Below are positions 29,444 to 42,800 of a stretch of DNA of 64,000 nucleotides, in pieces. The position numbers were made by a program, and so were the translations under genes. The notes beneath the pieces were generated by a model that saw nothing but the letters and a program-made list of their open reading frames with translations, ran no database searches and was not told where the DNA came from. Location: assembly GCA_949130485.1 (NCBI GenBank), contig OX422202.1:605001-669000 (forward strand), given 5' to 3'. Positions within the stretch are counted from its first letter, which is position 1. Each line of letters starts with the position of its first letter. The stretch is from Agelas oroides (taxonomy: Eukaryota; Porifera; Demospongiae; Agelasida; Agelasidae).

Positions 29444-31884
29444 ATGAGCGAGAGAAGAAACGAAAGGCGGGAGAGTACTTGGGCCAGTAGCTGGCTGCGT
29501 TCTCTGTGCTGTAGCATCCTCAAGGCAGGGCGGATACCGCGGCATGTAGCCATTATTATGGACGGGAATAGACGTTTTGCTAGGAAAATGCACTACAGCC
29601 GCTCCTTTCAAGGCCATGTTCTAGGATTTGATAAGTTTTTGGAGACACTGGAGTGGTGTTTGGACCTCGGAATCACAGAGATCACTGTGTATGCATTCAG
29701 TATAGAGAACTTTAAGCGATCGAAGGAGGAGGTGGATGGACTGATGGAGCTGGTCAAGCAAAAGATCACAGCACTGCTTGAGGAGCGGTACATACCATAA
29801 TGTATCCTAACACCCAGGCTCATTCCTCTTGGCAGCCAGACTCACTTCCGCGAAGCGGGTCTTTCATGCGAGACTAGATGGTCTACACCACATTGTCTGT
29901 GACTGCCTCATTCCCAGATCACTCTAATATGCAGAAGTGGCCTAGGAATGAGCCTGTGTTGTCTTATGCACTGACCAGTCTTTGATTGCTTACGGTAAGC
30001 AATCAACAACTGTTGTCAATGTGACTTCTGGGGTTTTCTGAGCATCCGGAGACAAGGCTGGGTTATAGTTATGTTTCTAAGCCTTTGCCCCCCCCCCCCC
30101 CCCCCCCCCCAACCCCCCGAAGATGAAATATTCTAAGCATGAGATTAAATCTTTGGTCTCTTGCTGTACTGTGGTATGTCAACCATGTGAGTCAACTTCA
30201 GTGAGCTAAATTCAAGCAATTTGATTGGATGGCACAAATTAGAAAACCACAGTATGCAAGAGTGAATGTGGCAGAAGACCTTGAAACAGGGCTAACTGGT
30301 CTACAAACTCTCCCACTGCACACAGTGAACTGATTATGAGGCATGGAGTGTGTATTCGTGTGCTAGGAGATCTGGAGCTACTTTCACAAGATGTCCTTGA
30401 ATCTGTCGCAAGGGTCGTCAACTTCTCGAAGAACAACAACCGGTAAAACTTCCAGTAAATTGCGGTCAGGCACTGATTTTTAATCTGACCAATCAGATAG
30501 CAGATTACTTAACTTTGTTTTACCTGATTGTTTCAAACTGAAAGTTACTGAGGAGTTGTACCGGCAAGCGACCTGCAGTCCATGGTATACACTTACGAAA
30601 TACCCCCTTCCCCCTCCCGGTAATGCTCATACCCAGGCTCTATCCCACGTATGGAAAGAGGAAATCAGCCTTGGTACGAGGCTACCTCCGGGTGTGTTTG
30701 CTTTGAAGAATCATAATGTGATTTCACCTTTTTAAGCTGAAGGCCATTGAGTGATTAAGGAGTACGCCTTTGAAACATCCTTTGAAGTACTTTTGTATCC
30801 ACTTTCATTGTCTGTAGGGCATTTCTGAATGTGTGTTTTGCATACACTTCTCGACACGAGATGACCGAAGCTGTCAGGAGATTAGCTCAGGGGGCTGCCG
30901 ATGGAATGATACTGCCCAGGTGAAGTCTGGTAACCCTGGCCTTATTTTCAGGCTGTTATTTTATTCTTCAGTTGACAGCAATCTAGAGTTTTTCACTTCA
31001 GGGTCTGTGCATTATCAGAATAGAGAAATGGGTGTGGCCTGGGAACAATACTACAGGAAGTGTATAATAGAAGTCTACAGTGATGTGAGTATACTGCTGG
31101 TATGCTGGGCAAATACAACAAGAAACTATTAATGTACATATTAAGTCACTATACAGCATTCACTTATCATATAGCATCATATACCCCCGGTAGCATTCAT
31201 TTTTCACTTTGGAACCTTACTGCAGTGACATATCAGAGGAGCTGTTTGAGCGATGTCTGTACACGGGAGACTCGCCACCTCCCGACCTGGTCATTAGGAC
31301 TTCTGGAGAAGTCAGACTAAGTGATTTCCTCCTGTGGCAGGTAAGTGTTTAGATGCCATGTTGTGATGTCATACTATAGAGCTATGGTGGTCTGGTATAT
31401 GTCACCCTCACACTGCATAGTCAGCTAATTTTAAGTGTGTCTTTCTGCAGAGCTCCTATGCATGCCTGTGCTTCCAGGAAGTGCTGTGGCCTGAATTTTC
31501 AATTTGGAACTTTTTCTCAGCAATTCTCAACTACCAAAGGAACTATGATGCAATTCAGGTACATACATCTTACCTTTGTAGCTGTTCAGAATGTTTCACT
31601 GTGATGGAAGAGTAAATATTTCATGCTTCTTGCATTTCTAGGTTGCTAGAGACCGCCATTTTGAAGAGAGAAGAAAATTGCAGACTGAGGCAGACAAGCA
31701 ATGTGTTCTTAACAAATTGGAGTGTAGCAGAAAGGATGACTTCACATCCCTTCCTCCCGGTGACTTGCAGCAAAAGATCAAAGACTATGCAGCTGCTAGA
31801 GAAAGAAGAGGGGAGAGATTTTTGGAACATGTGAAGATGAAGCATAGGACATTTTTAGAACATGCATGCCCTGCTGAATATTAG
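29444..31884 (+). CDS. DHDDS: Dehydrodolichyl diphosphate synthase catalytic subunit
   Basis: DHDDS elongates farnesyl diphosphate with isopentenyl diphosphate to make the dolichol precursor at the ER, as a heteromer with NUS1. Exons 29444-29787, 30326-30442, 30818-30919, 31226-31340, 31451-31558 and 31642-31884 join in phase to 342 aa (human 333). Visible motifs: [15 protein letters not shown] (catalytic Asp at residue 40), [58 protein letters not shown] and a terminal basic helix. The C-terminal RxG motif that NUS1 normally supplies is not seen, consistent with the DHDDS rather than the bacterial-type subunit. The start at 29444 gives an N-terminus of the family's usual length; an upstream in-frame extension to 29273 is judged untranslated. 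Confidence 0.92.
30090..30110. repeat. Poly-C tract
   Basis: About 20 consecutive C in DHDDS intron 1. Similar homopolymers occur at 46594 (G), 57427 (G) and 60266 (C); true lengths are uncertain. Confidence 0.85.
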
Positions 31885-31977
31885 CAATTGTAGCATGTAT
31901 CAAGAATCTAGCACTTTTGTATGGTACTGTGAATACAAAGGGGATGTCCCGGTCATTATGACCTCCGGATTACAAAG

Positions 31978-34889
31978 ATGGAAACGCCTGGCGGCTATTC
32001 AAAAGCGGTACAGTTGAACGAGTCAGGTGTGCCCCGTGCAGTGTTTTAGGGCTTGTTCCTCTCTCAGATTGGCACATACATGATTTCTGAATCTCTCCCT
32101 ATCACCCTCCAGAGCTTTACTTTGTCATCGCGCGGTTTCTTGAGGGTGGCCCTTGTCAGCAAGCGGCCGAGGTATGTTCCGATTTGGTGCAGTTTCTTGC
32201 AGAAAATGCGTCTTCTACGCTACGGTAACCGTTAGGAAACAGTTGCGCAAATTGCACTTATTTTTGTATCTTTTTTCACAGGTTTTGAAGCGCGAGTTGG
32301 TCAGTAAACAGGTGCGTAGAGTTTGTAGAAACAGGGCTGTTTTATGGTGCATCGGTGTAAGAAAGGTTGTGTTTAGGTCCCGAGTGTCTTTGCTTCGAGC
32401 GTTTGTTTGTAATGGTCTGAAGTAAAGCGCGAGTTCGCACTAAAATTTCCAGATCGATGGAAGCGATTTACGTATTTTGTGCTTTTTGAGGCGATTCTAA
32501 ATTGTACTATCTTTTCTTTGTGTCGTTAAGCTGCTCCCGAGGCGCAAGAACTGGCTCGGAGAAGACGAAGAACTAACATACCAGGACGCGGTGAGGAATT
32601 TATTTCCGTATACCTCCGTAATCTTTAAAAAATGTAACATGCGTCATTTCCATTGCTCTCTGCGCTGCAGGTTGGCCGAGCAAGCCACGTTACTCCGGGG
32701 CACTTACAACTCTTGTGCAGCAAGCTCTTGGGCCTCTTGGAGCAGCATGGCTACCAGAATACAGCTGGCCTACACAGTCTCCTGGGAGCAGGCACCACTG
32801 CCAACATAAGCAATGTCGGCAATAAGAATAGAGGTTTGTCCAAATGGCCTCTGTTGAGAAACATGTAACCAAGTAAATTTACTCCTTTACAATATTCCTC
32901 CAGATGCAATTATTTTCCTCAGTACGGAGGTGTACTAATAATTGAATAGCCTAATGTCCATTTGATAGCTAGATTTGGCTGGTTGGCGTAAATGAGAAAT
33001 TATGTTTATAGAGGGCCGGCGTGCATGGGCATCATCGGTAGGCAATTTCTGCATACTTCCGCATATGCACCACCATCTTGAAAGGCAGTGGATAGGGAAA
33101 TTATATGACGAGGACTATTCTACAAGCTCGCTTCGAGGTACGGAGCATGCATTCAGCTTCAACTTTATACTGTGCAGAGAGCTAGTCATGACATTAACAT
33201 ACCTGCGCAAGAAAGGAATGCTACTTGTAGGATCGTTGCTAGCACAGGGAGTTTGTTGCGCTAGTACTCAAGTCCCATTAAAATCGTCAGTTTTGCCTAT
33301 CAAGATGGCGGCATAGCAACATTGCTACGATGATGTAAATGCATGCCCTCTATTGTGCATACATGATGTACTAGGAATTTATATATAACAATTTTGAGCA
33401 GCAATATCATTTGTAAATACCCTCCCAACTTATTTTCTTAGGGTGGCTCCCAAACACAGTGCTGTTTACCTCCCTCCAACGCCATGAACTCAGTGTTGCC
33501 TTCAAAGCGCAGCCATTGATCAATACATGTGAGACACCTTTAATCTTTCTGTGCACGCACTACAAAGCCAGGAGCTGTGTGTGTGAAAAAAGATCTAACC
33601 ATTATTTGGTAGCCATTTTGAGTAATGAGCTCCCAACATGTCTCAATATAAAGGAAAAAGAGCTGTTGCTATGGCAATGGCTACCAAGTGATAGTAGTCT
33701 TTAATTATCAGAAAGTCTGAAATTTCAAACATTCTGTTTTCTGTCCATAACATTCCTCTAACAGGTCAACTGGTTTCCTCGCGCCAGCTCTCACCTTGTT
33801 TTGCTAGAAATGCATTCATTGGTCCCCAGTTTTACAAAGGACTCAAGAAGGTATGTATGTATACCGTATATCCTCGTATATTTATTATTTACTTAGTATA
33901 CGTGCCAATAGTATTTCCCATAGAGCAACAGGACGAATATTTTCCCGTATTCGATAGTCTGTATTTGATAGCCCGCAGGGCATATGCTGCGTAGCAACCG
34001 CGGCATGTGCTAGCTCTAATTGGAGTGCATTCGTAGCCGCTGCTGAAACAACAAATTACGGATGAAGACGGCATTATTTACTGACTTACGGTACTTTCTT
34101 CCACTGGTAGAGGGATTGGTATGCGTGCTGGTGCCGTCCAAAGCTAGAAACAGGCCAGCAGCCTGAAGCTTATTAAATATGCATGCAGCAACGACCTTTG
34201 TACTGCGCATGCGCAGTAGCTGTCTATCTTCTAGGTGCTACTAAAATGAGAGTAGTATATAATAAATCTGATGGGTGAGAAGTAGTAATACTGTACGACG
34301 TCGTATATAATAAATCTATTATTTGATGGGTGAGAAGGCAATATGGCTGGATATTGCACGAGTGTGCTGTATTTTAACTCGCCTGCGGCTCGTGAAAATA
34401 CAGCCGCACACTCGTACAATATCCAGCCATATTGCCTTCTCACCCATCAAATAATACATGTATATATGTATTCTCCACTTCACCCTTGTTTCTATAGTAA
34501 CAGGTGGGTATTAAAGGGTATGTGTATGTATGTGTACACACTGCACACACCAATGCTACATTGTGTATACCTCTTGTTTCTAATGGTTTAATCTGATTGG
34601 TCTTCAGCACCGGGCCATCCTCGGCCACTTGGCTCCAGTATTCTGTGTGTTGTTTGACCACACTGGCGAATGTATTATCACAGTGAGTTTGAGTTGGTAG
34701 TTGTCGTCATGGATACTGTCTACATAACTGCTCCTGTTGTTCTTTTGTATGCTTCTCTCTTATATACATGTGCACACACACCACACACCACACACACACC
34801 ACACACCACATACACACACACGCACACCACACACGCACACACACACACACACCACATACACACACACACGCACACCACACACGCACACA

Positions 34890-34928
<39 letters not shown>

Positions 34929-37900
34929 ACACACACACACACACACAGGGTGCAGATGATAATCTTGTGAAGGTGTGGTCGAGCCGCACTGGCCAGCTGC
35001 TTGCCACTTTGCGGGGTCACTGTGCTGAGGTGACAGACATGTCTCTCAGTTGCGACAACACGATGATTGCCTCAGGCAGTCTGGACAAGTCGGTGAGGGT
35101 GTGGTGTTCACACAGCACTGCACCAGTCGCTGTCCTGAGCGGCCACCAAGGTCATGTCACCTCCGTCCAGGTACGAGGGGGGGGAGGCATCAGGGTGGTT
35201 GCTATATTGCTGGAGGGGACAATGACTCACAAAGTGCGGATCACTAGGGGGGTCTGGGAATGTATCCCCATTCCCTTAGCCCCTTCTCCCCAGTAAATGT
35301 TTTTGATCGTCACATTCTCTGAGGCTGATTCTGAAGTACAATTTGAGGTGCTGAAGAAAGTTAGAAGTACCACTTAGTTGTCACTGTCACTGGTACAACA
35401 CAAAGGGAGGGAGGGAGGGAGGGAGGGAGGGAGGGAGGGAGGGAGGGAGGGAGGGAGGGAGGGAGGGAGGGAGGGAGGGAGGGAGGGAGGGAGGGAGGGA
35501 GGGAGGGAGGGAGGGAGGGAGGGAGAGTGGGTGGGTGGGTGGGTGGGTGGGTGGGTGGGTGGGTGGGTGGGTGGGTGGGTGGGTGGGTGGGTGGGTGGGG
35601 GGAAGGGGAGAAACAAAACTTTGGGGGGATTTTCCTGGGTCCCCCTTGCTGTCACTCTTCACCTTCTTTAAGGGGAGCTTATGGAGGGACATTTCAAGGT
35701 TTGGAAGGTGGACAATAGAATTCCACTTGGCTGTCACTGAATATGTATTTTGGCTTCCGAGTTCAATGTAAAAAATTCCACCATTGCACTTGTAATGTTG
35801 TAGAAGCCCAGCTATGCCTTGAATGATGCCATTTTCTTCCCTTCTCAGTTCTCCCCTTCGCCTATTGAGGAGTACAGGTAGGGATACGTTAGATAGGGAT
35901 ATGTTGCTCTGTTACGGTTGTCGATGTACTTGCACTCAACTTGTGCAAACATGTTCTTGTTAGGTATTTGGCATCCACTGGGAAGGATGGTCACCTGTGT
36001 TTCTGGCAGTGGCTACCTGACAGCTGTACCTTCAAGTAAGTGAAGGTTCAGGTCATATGATCCACAGTATTAGATCATGTGATCCACAGCATTAGATCAT
36101 GTGATCCACAGTATTAGATCATGTGATCCACAGCATTAGATCATGTGATCCACAGTATTAGATCATGTGATCACATTATTAAATCATGTGATCCACAGCA
36201 TTAGATTATGTGATCACAGCATTAGGTCATGTGATCCACAGCATTAGATCATGTGATCCATGTACAGTACTGGATGTATGCATATGATTGGTCTCTTTGC
36301 AGTACTACTGCAATCAAATTTATGGAGAAAAACAGGATGGGTGACCAGACGCTTTGTTCTGCCTTCAGTCCTGGTAAGCATGTGAAGAGACAGTGGGTGT
36401 TGCTTCTCAAATTGAACCAGCAATGATACCAAGTATGACTCTTACTCTTCAGGTGGCAAGTTTTTTGTGACTGGTGGTACGGATCGTATCATCCGTGTGT
36501 ACATGTGTATCCCTGGTCCCCCAACCCTCCAGGCAGAACTCACAGGACACACGGTGAGCGGACTGCGACAGAGGATATTAGAGTCAGTCTGTTCAGGAAT
36601 CTCCGCCTCTTATTAGGATTTGTGTTGCATAGCAAAACATTTGGGGGCTGAGAGGAAAGGAGGGATGGAGGGAGGAAGGAAGGGGGAGGGTAGAACAGAA
36701 CAGGGTTCAAGGTTTTCTTGCCTCAGATGGAAACAAGGTGGCCGGCCACCAGGTGTGCCACCGAGACAGCATTCAGTACGATCTGTGCAGGCTGTGTGTG
36801 AATAGAAAAGAAATGTTGTGGATTTTCATTTTTAAACGAGTCACCTTTTTACTTTCCATGACCTTCCAGGACAGAATCATGACAATTCAGTTTGGAAACA
36901 CAGGTGGAAGGTATGCCAACTGGCCAAGGTTTTGTATTCAGCACCTAGACAGGAAGTACATGCCCCTAGACAGGAAGTACACGCCCCTTTATTCTAAACA
37001 CACACTGTCATTATTCTAAATAAAGGTAGATCCTATCTGGTCATGAATGGTAGATCCAATCTAGCTTCAATTCTTGGAATTTTTTGCTAATCCAATTATG
37101 CAGAAGGTAGCTGCACTAATTATTTTTGAGTAAATCCAATTTAGCGGAAGAGTAGGTACCCAAGCATTCTCAACAACAACAAAAGATGCTGGGCAGATAG
37201 AAGCTGTTTAGTGTAACTGGAAGTGTTCTTATCAAAACAACACTTTTAAAGCCACTGGCGGAAGTGTTGCGGTAGGGTTCTGAAATACAGAGAAGCCCAT
37301 GGACGGTCAAAGTTCTCTGGTGACTCTGGAAGTGTCCTAGTGCTGCAAGCAGTTGTAACAACAAACTTTGAGGTAAGGAGGCCTCCGTGCGTGGTGAGTG
37401 CTATTCTTGGAAAACGTGCTTACATTACAACGATGGATCTAATCCAGCGGAAGAAATTCGTTTTCTGGAATTTTTCATAATTCTAATCTAGCGGAAGCCA
37501 GATTTGAAGGTATTTAATTTTCTACCGTTCTATTAGAATGATGACGATGTTGCATCAATTATGAACTCATGCATTTAGTCTTATTCAGTTCACTGTATAT
37601 ACATGTACATGTAGTGACAGTTGCAAGAGCACATAAGAACGGGCGGCTAGAGTAAGAGTGTGTAACTCCAATAGAAGCCTGTAGTTCGGTCAAAATTATT
37701 GAACCGCACTAAAAATAGAACACCCAGTCACGTGCTTAGCAACGATGACTTATGTCTGCGTGCAGCTACGCAGTACATGTTACTATTTTTAGTACAGTCG
37801 GTAAATTCCGACCTGTTTCAAATTTGTGGAGTTACACGCTCTTACTCAAACCACCTGTTCTTATGCGCTCTTGCAGTTGTGTGCAACACTAACAGCTAAA

Positions 37901-39746
37901 GTCTGTTCTGTGCTTCTCCTTGCTCACAGCATGTTTGCTACAGGATCGTGTGACGGTACCACTCGTATCTGGAGTTACAAGGAGGGAGGATGGGTCAGCA
38001 TCGTGCTGAGGGTGCCTGGAGACGAAATGAACAGGTACATTAAGGCAAAATTATTGATGAGAGTGGAGGATGAGCCCAAGAATGAGGCTAACTTTGCAAG
38101 CTGATGACACTATTTAGAATGGCAACCATTTTTATCATAATTTTATGCAAGAGTGCAATAATTGTATTTGATTTCAGAATGGCTGCTGAGACTGCGCACA
38201 CGGGGAAGCCAGATAAACCTCAAGTTACCATGGTAAACTAAAGTTGTTGCTTAGCAACAGTACCAAGTGTTGACCTTTGACCTTCTTGGTGCACATGTAG
38301 GTTGGGTGGGAGAAGACAGACTCCTATCTGACCACAGCGTTCTCTCCCGACTGCAACATTCGAGTATGGAAGTCCGATAGCGGCTCTCTCCTCCACACAC
38401 TAAAGGTGGGACTCGTACAGTTGGCGGTGCACATGCCAAATACTTAGCCTTGTTGCCTGGCTCTCTCCCTAGCCTTGTTTTCAAGCCTCTCACAGCTTTC
38501 ATTGCTTGCATTGGTTATGAGAGACTGGGAATGAGACTGGGAATGAGGCTGGGAATGAGGCTGGGAATGAGACTGGGAATGAGGCTGCTAAATGTTAGCT
38601 ATACCATACTATAATGTCCATACACACTTGTGCAGTATACTATTATGCTGAAGGTATGCAGAGTTATACTGAAAGTATACTGTGGTATACAAGCATAACA
38701 CAAGTGTGTGGTTTGCATTGCAGAGTCATACTGGTGAGGTATTTGTGCTGGAGGCACATCCAACTGACCCCAGGATACTGATGAGCGCAGGTGCGTTGTC
38801 TTCTAGCAGCTGTTTCAGTCAGAAAGAAAGCAGTGTTACTGTGTGTGTGTGTCTCGTGCAGGGCACGATGGTTTGGTCATACTCTGGGACATTCTGGCAG
38901 GACAGAAGCTGAAGACGCTACAGCTAGAGGTGTGTAGTGCAGCTGCCTCCCAGAGGAGAGGCCTGGAGAGGGGTGGGGCGGGAGGCTAGTGTCGAGCCCA
39001 GCCTTTCACCTACACAGTAGAGCTGAGGAGTCATGTGACTATTTGTGTGTAGTTTACTAAGTTAAACAAGGTTAATATACAGAGTTATGCAAGAAGCGTA
39101 TCCATGGCTACCGATCCTAATGACCATTTTAGCAACTTCTTAGTAATTGGAGAATGTTTCTCTGCTACCAATTGACTTGCCATTAAAATAAAAAAGTGTT
39201 TCAATTTTAAGTTGGTAGGAGAAAACCAATGATATCCACTAACTCTCCCTCTGCTAGGATGAGGAGGGTAGCGTGCCTTGTATCTTTGACTGCAAGTTCT
39301 CCCCGGATGGGCTCATGTGCGCAGCAGTGGACAGCAGCGGGCAGCTCACTCTATTTGGATTTGGATCCAGCAAGCCATATCAGCAAGTACGTGACAAGGA
39401 TAGTGACAAATCAAATGGTCGCGTAGGTGTAATTTGGTGTTACTAGAGAAGGTAGAATCTGGTAGACCTCTCACGAGGAAAACAGTCTTGGCACACCAAG
39501 TTGAATTTCTTGGACTTGTGTGTAATTTAACACATGACTAGTGTAACCAGGCAACGCTGCTCAAAAACATTATGATACCCATTTCTTGGACTGTAGGATG
39601 TGTATGTTAATCAATCTTGCAATCTCATTGGTCCTTACCACATTTTGAATACACCTGACTTGGTGAAGCAGGGTATTTGGTACACACATACATTAGACTA
39701 CTTGCTGTTATGTATCATGCCCTCCCCTCCTCCTCCTCCTCTCCCT

Positions 39747-39816
<70 letters not shown>

Positions 39817-42800
39817 CGTCCAACGGAGCAGTTTTTCCACACGGACTACCGTCCCCTTATGCAGGATCGAAACCACTATGTTGTTGAGGAGCTAACACAA
39901 CTTCCACCTCACCTCCTCCCCCCTCCCTACCTTGTCAATATTGATGGCCACGCCCACCCTTTGTGCTATCAGGAAGCCATACTAAAACACATCAGACCTG
40001 TTAAACAGGTCAAACCTGAGAAAACGATAGAAGAGATTGAAGACTACGATGAGTATATGAAGAGGCACCTTGCACAAGTGAAACAACAAAGCTGGGGGTT
40101 TTCGAGAGCAAGGTCAAATATGAGTGCAAGCGTACAAGCTTCAAGTTCACAGCAAGAAAGTGGACTACAGGCCGACCCAATGATTACTCAGGGGCCAAGT
40201 GCTCAAATTTTAAGCCCACAAGAGCGTATTGGGGGACACTCTGACCATGAATTAACCACTCAGCAAAGTGGCAGCGCGAATCAACCTGTCCCTCACCGTC
40301 CTTCTAATGATTCTCTCTACCTAGCCACTGAACACAATTATGCTGGGGTACAGGCGCCAGCGGACGGTTGTAGTTCTTCAGGATCGCAAAGCCGAGGGTC
40401 ACAGTTTCTCAGTGCTGTACAGCACCAGCGTATGGTGGTGGCGGTGGTGTTGGACGGGAAGAAGGAGGACACAAGAGAAGCACAAACTGTGGAAGGTGTT
40501 TGCAGACCCAGATCAGAATCCAAAGAGAGTGGCGCTGAAGAAGATAAGTCAGGAGGAGCGTGCCTTCAAGACCCAGCTCCTGCAGATGTGCCAACTGTCA
40601 TGGCTATGAGTGAGCCAGTGGTTGCAAACAGCTCTGGGAGAGAGGAGGGTGGTAGCGCAGGAGGTGAGGGTGACTCTTCTGGATGTCACTCAATGGGAGG
40701 GGCTGCAATCAACATTCCCTCCAGTGCCACAGCGAACACATTCCGTTCTCCTCCTCCCCCTCTTCCCCCCCCTCCTCCTCCTCCTCCTTCCTTTTCTCCT
40801 CCTGGTGGTGCTGATACAAACAGCAACAATCGTCCTGCCGCTGATGACGAAGAACCTGTCATTAATGTGACGGATGACGATGGTACTGACGTTCGGAACA
40901 TGCTGTTCAGTTTGGTAGGCTCCCTGGGTCTTGGAGAGGCAGAGCAGAAACAGGCCATTTCCCTGTGGCATAACCGTGTCATCGTACCCTCGCTAGATGT
41001 CGCAACCCTCAGCTCAGAGGAGGCTCGACGGAGGGAACTGTATCAGAAAGAGGAGAGAAGATGGGAGGAAGAAAACAGCCGTATCAGCCTCACACATACA
41101 CTCGTAAGAACTTTGTGCCTAAATGAACTTCTCCCTTGTGTTCACTGTTCAGTGGCCTTTCTCACTCTCCTCTCTTCACCCCTCCCCTCCTCTCTCCCTC
41201 TTTCACCCCTCCCCCTCCACCCTCCCTCTTTCCCTTCTTCCTCCCTTCCCCATCCCCCTTCTTCCTCCTCTTTCACCCCTCCCCTCCTCTCTCCCTCTTT
41301 CACCCCTCCCCCTCCACCCTCTCTCTTTCCCTTCTTCCTCCCTTCCCCATCCCCCTTCTTCCTCCTCTTTCCTTCCTCCTTCTAGTCCCCTCCTCCTCAG
41401 CCCAGGAAAGAGATGCGTGGTCGTGCATTGCGCAGTGGGCGTACCCTTCCCGATCCCTTGGAGGAAAGAAGGATGTCACTTGAGAGTGATTCTTTATCCG
41501 AGAGTGAAGGAGTGGAGAGTGAGGTGGAGGAAGTATGGGAGGAGGAGAGGTGCGTTTGTGTGTGTGTGTGTGAGTGAGTGAGTGAGTGAGTGAGTGAGTG
41601 AGTGAGTGAGTGAGTGAGTGAGTGAGTGAGTGAGTGAGTGAGTGAGTGAGTGAGTGAGTGAGTGAGTGAGTGAGTGGGTGGGTGGGTGGGTGGGTGGGTG
41701 GGTGGGTGGGTGGGTGGGTGGGTGGGTGGGTGGGTGGGTGGGTGGGTGGGTGGGTGGGTGGGTGGGTGGGTGGGTGGGTGGGTGGGTGGGTGGGTGGGTG
41801 GGTGGGTGGGTGAGTGAGTTTATGAGTGAGTGAGTGAGTATGTGTGTGTGAGTGTGAGTACGAGTGTATATGTGACCTTTCTCCAGCACTGCATCTAGTG
41901 ACATTTCTGATTGGACGACAGAGGCAGGACTCAAGCTCATTTCTCCCGTACGGAAACGAAACAAAAGACTTCGGAAGTAAGTACATGTGTACATTGTTTC
42001 TCCCCCGAGTTGTCATGGTAACTGGTTTATATCCTTGTATACTTTCAGGCCACATGAAAGTGTGGTGTCAGTGAGTAGTGAGGAGGGGGAGGTGGAAGGG
42101 GAGGAGGAGGGGCCTGGTCCCTCGAACCAAGGGGAGAGAAGAAGAGAGATACCCTCTAGAGAGAAGAAGAAGCGACGGCGGTCTCATGTGAGTACATAAA
42201 TAGCAGGGGATACCCATTTGGTACTTGCACCACCCATAGGTGGTAGAGTGACATTCAAGCATGACTCCTTTTTCCTTGGCCGCCCTCCCCCCATCCAGCT
42301 TCTCGTTGCTCGTAGTGTAGAAAAGCGGAAGACTTATAAAAATTACTTCAAGTGACAGAAAGCTGAATGGGATGGCCTGGAAACTAGAGTAGCAGCTGTC
42401 CAACTGGGTGACGGTTTTATGGTAGCTGCCCAACTTGATAGCCATTTTGGCAACTGCCTAACTTCTCGCTACTTGCTGTCTGTCCTACAGGTCAAAGTGG
42501 CGGACTACACTGTCTACTGGCCTACTGACTGGCTGAAGATTACCAGACCTCAAGTGACCCCCTACTTCCCTCAAGTTGGCGACATTGTAAGTAACTCCAC
42601 CCCCACAAGTGTTGATGCCATATTTGGGCATAATCCCAGTAGGTATTTACACCATATTTGGGCATAATCCCAGTAGGTATTTGTACCATATTTGGGCATA
42701 ATTCCAGTAGGTATTTGTACCATATTTGGGCATAATCCCAGTAGGTATTTGTACCATATTTGGGCATAATTCCAGTTGGTTTCTCTACTCCATGTCTCCC

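Noticed and set aside
35378..35771. Open frames rich in Gly-Arg-Glu or Pro-Ser
   Set aside because: Products of GGGA/GGGT tetranucleotide repeats within a BRWD intron.
41494..42055. Minus-strand frame of about 250 aa with Thr-His-Pro and Ser-Leu-Thr repeats
   Set aside because: Reads GAGT/GGGT repeats antisense to BRWD exons; no independent gene signal.
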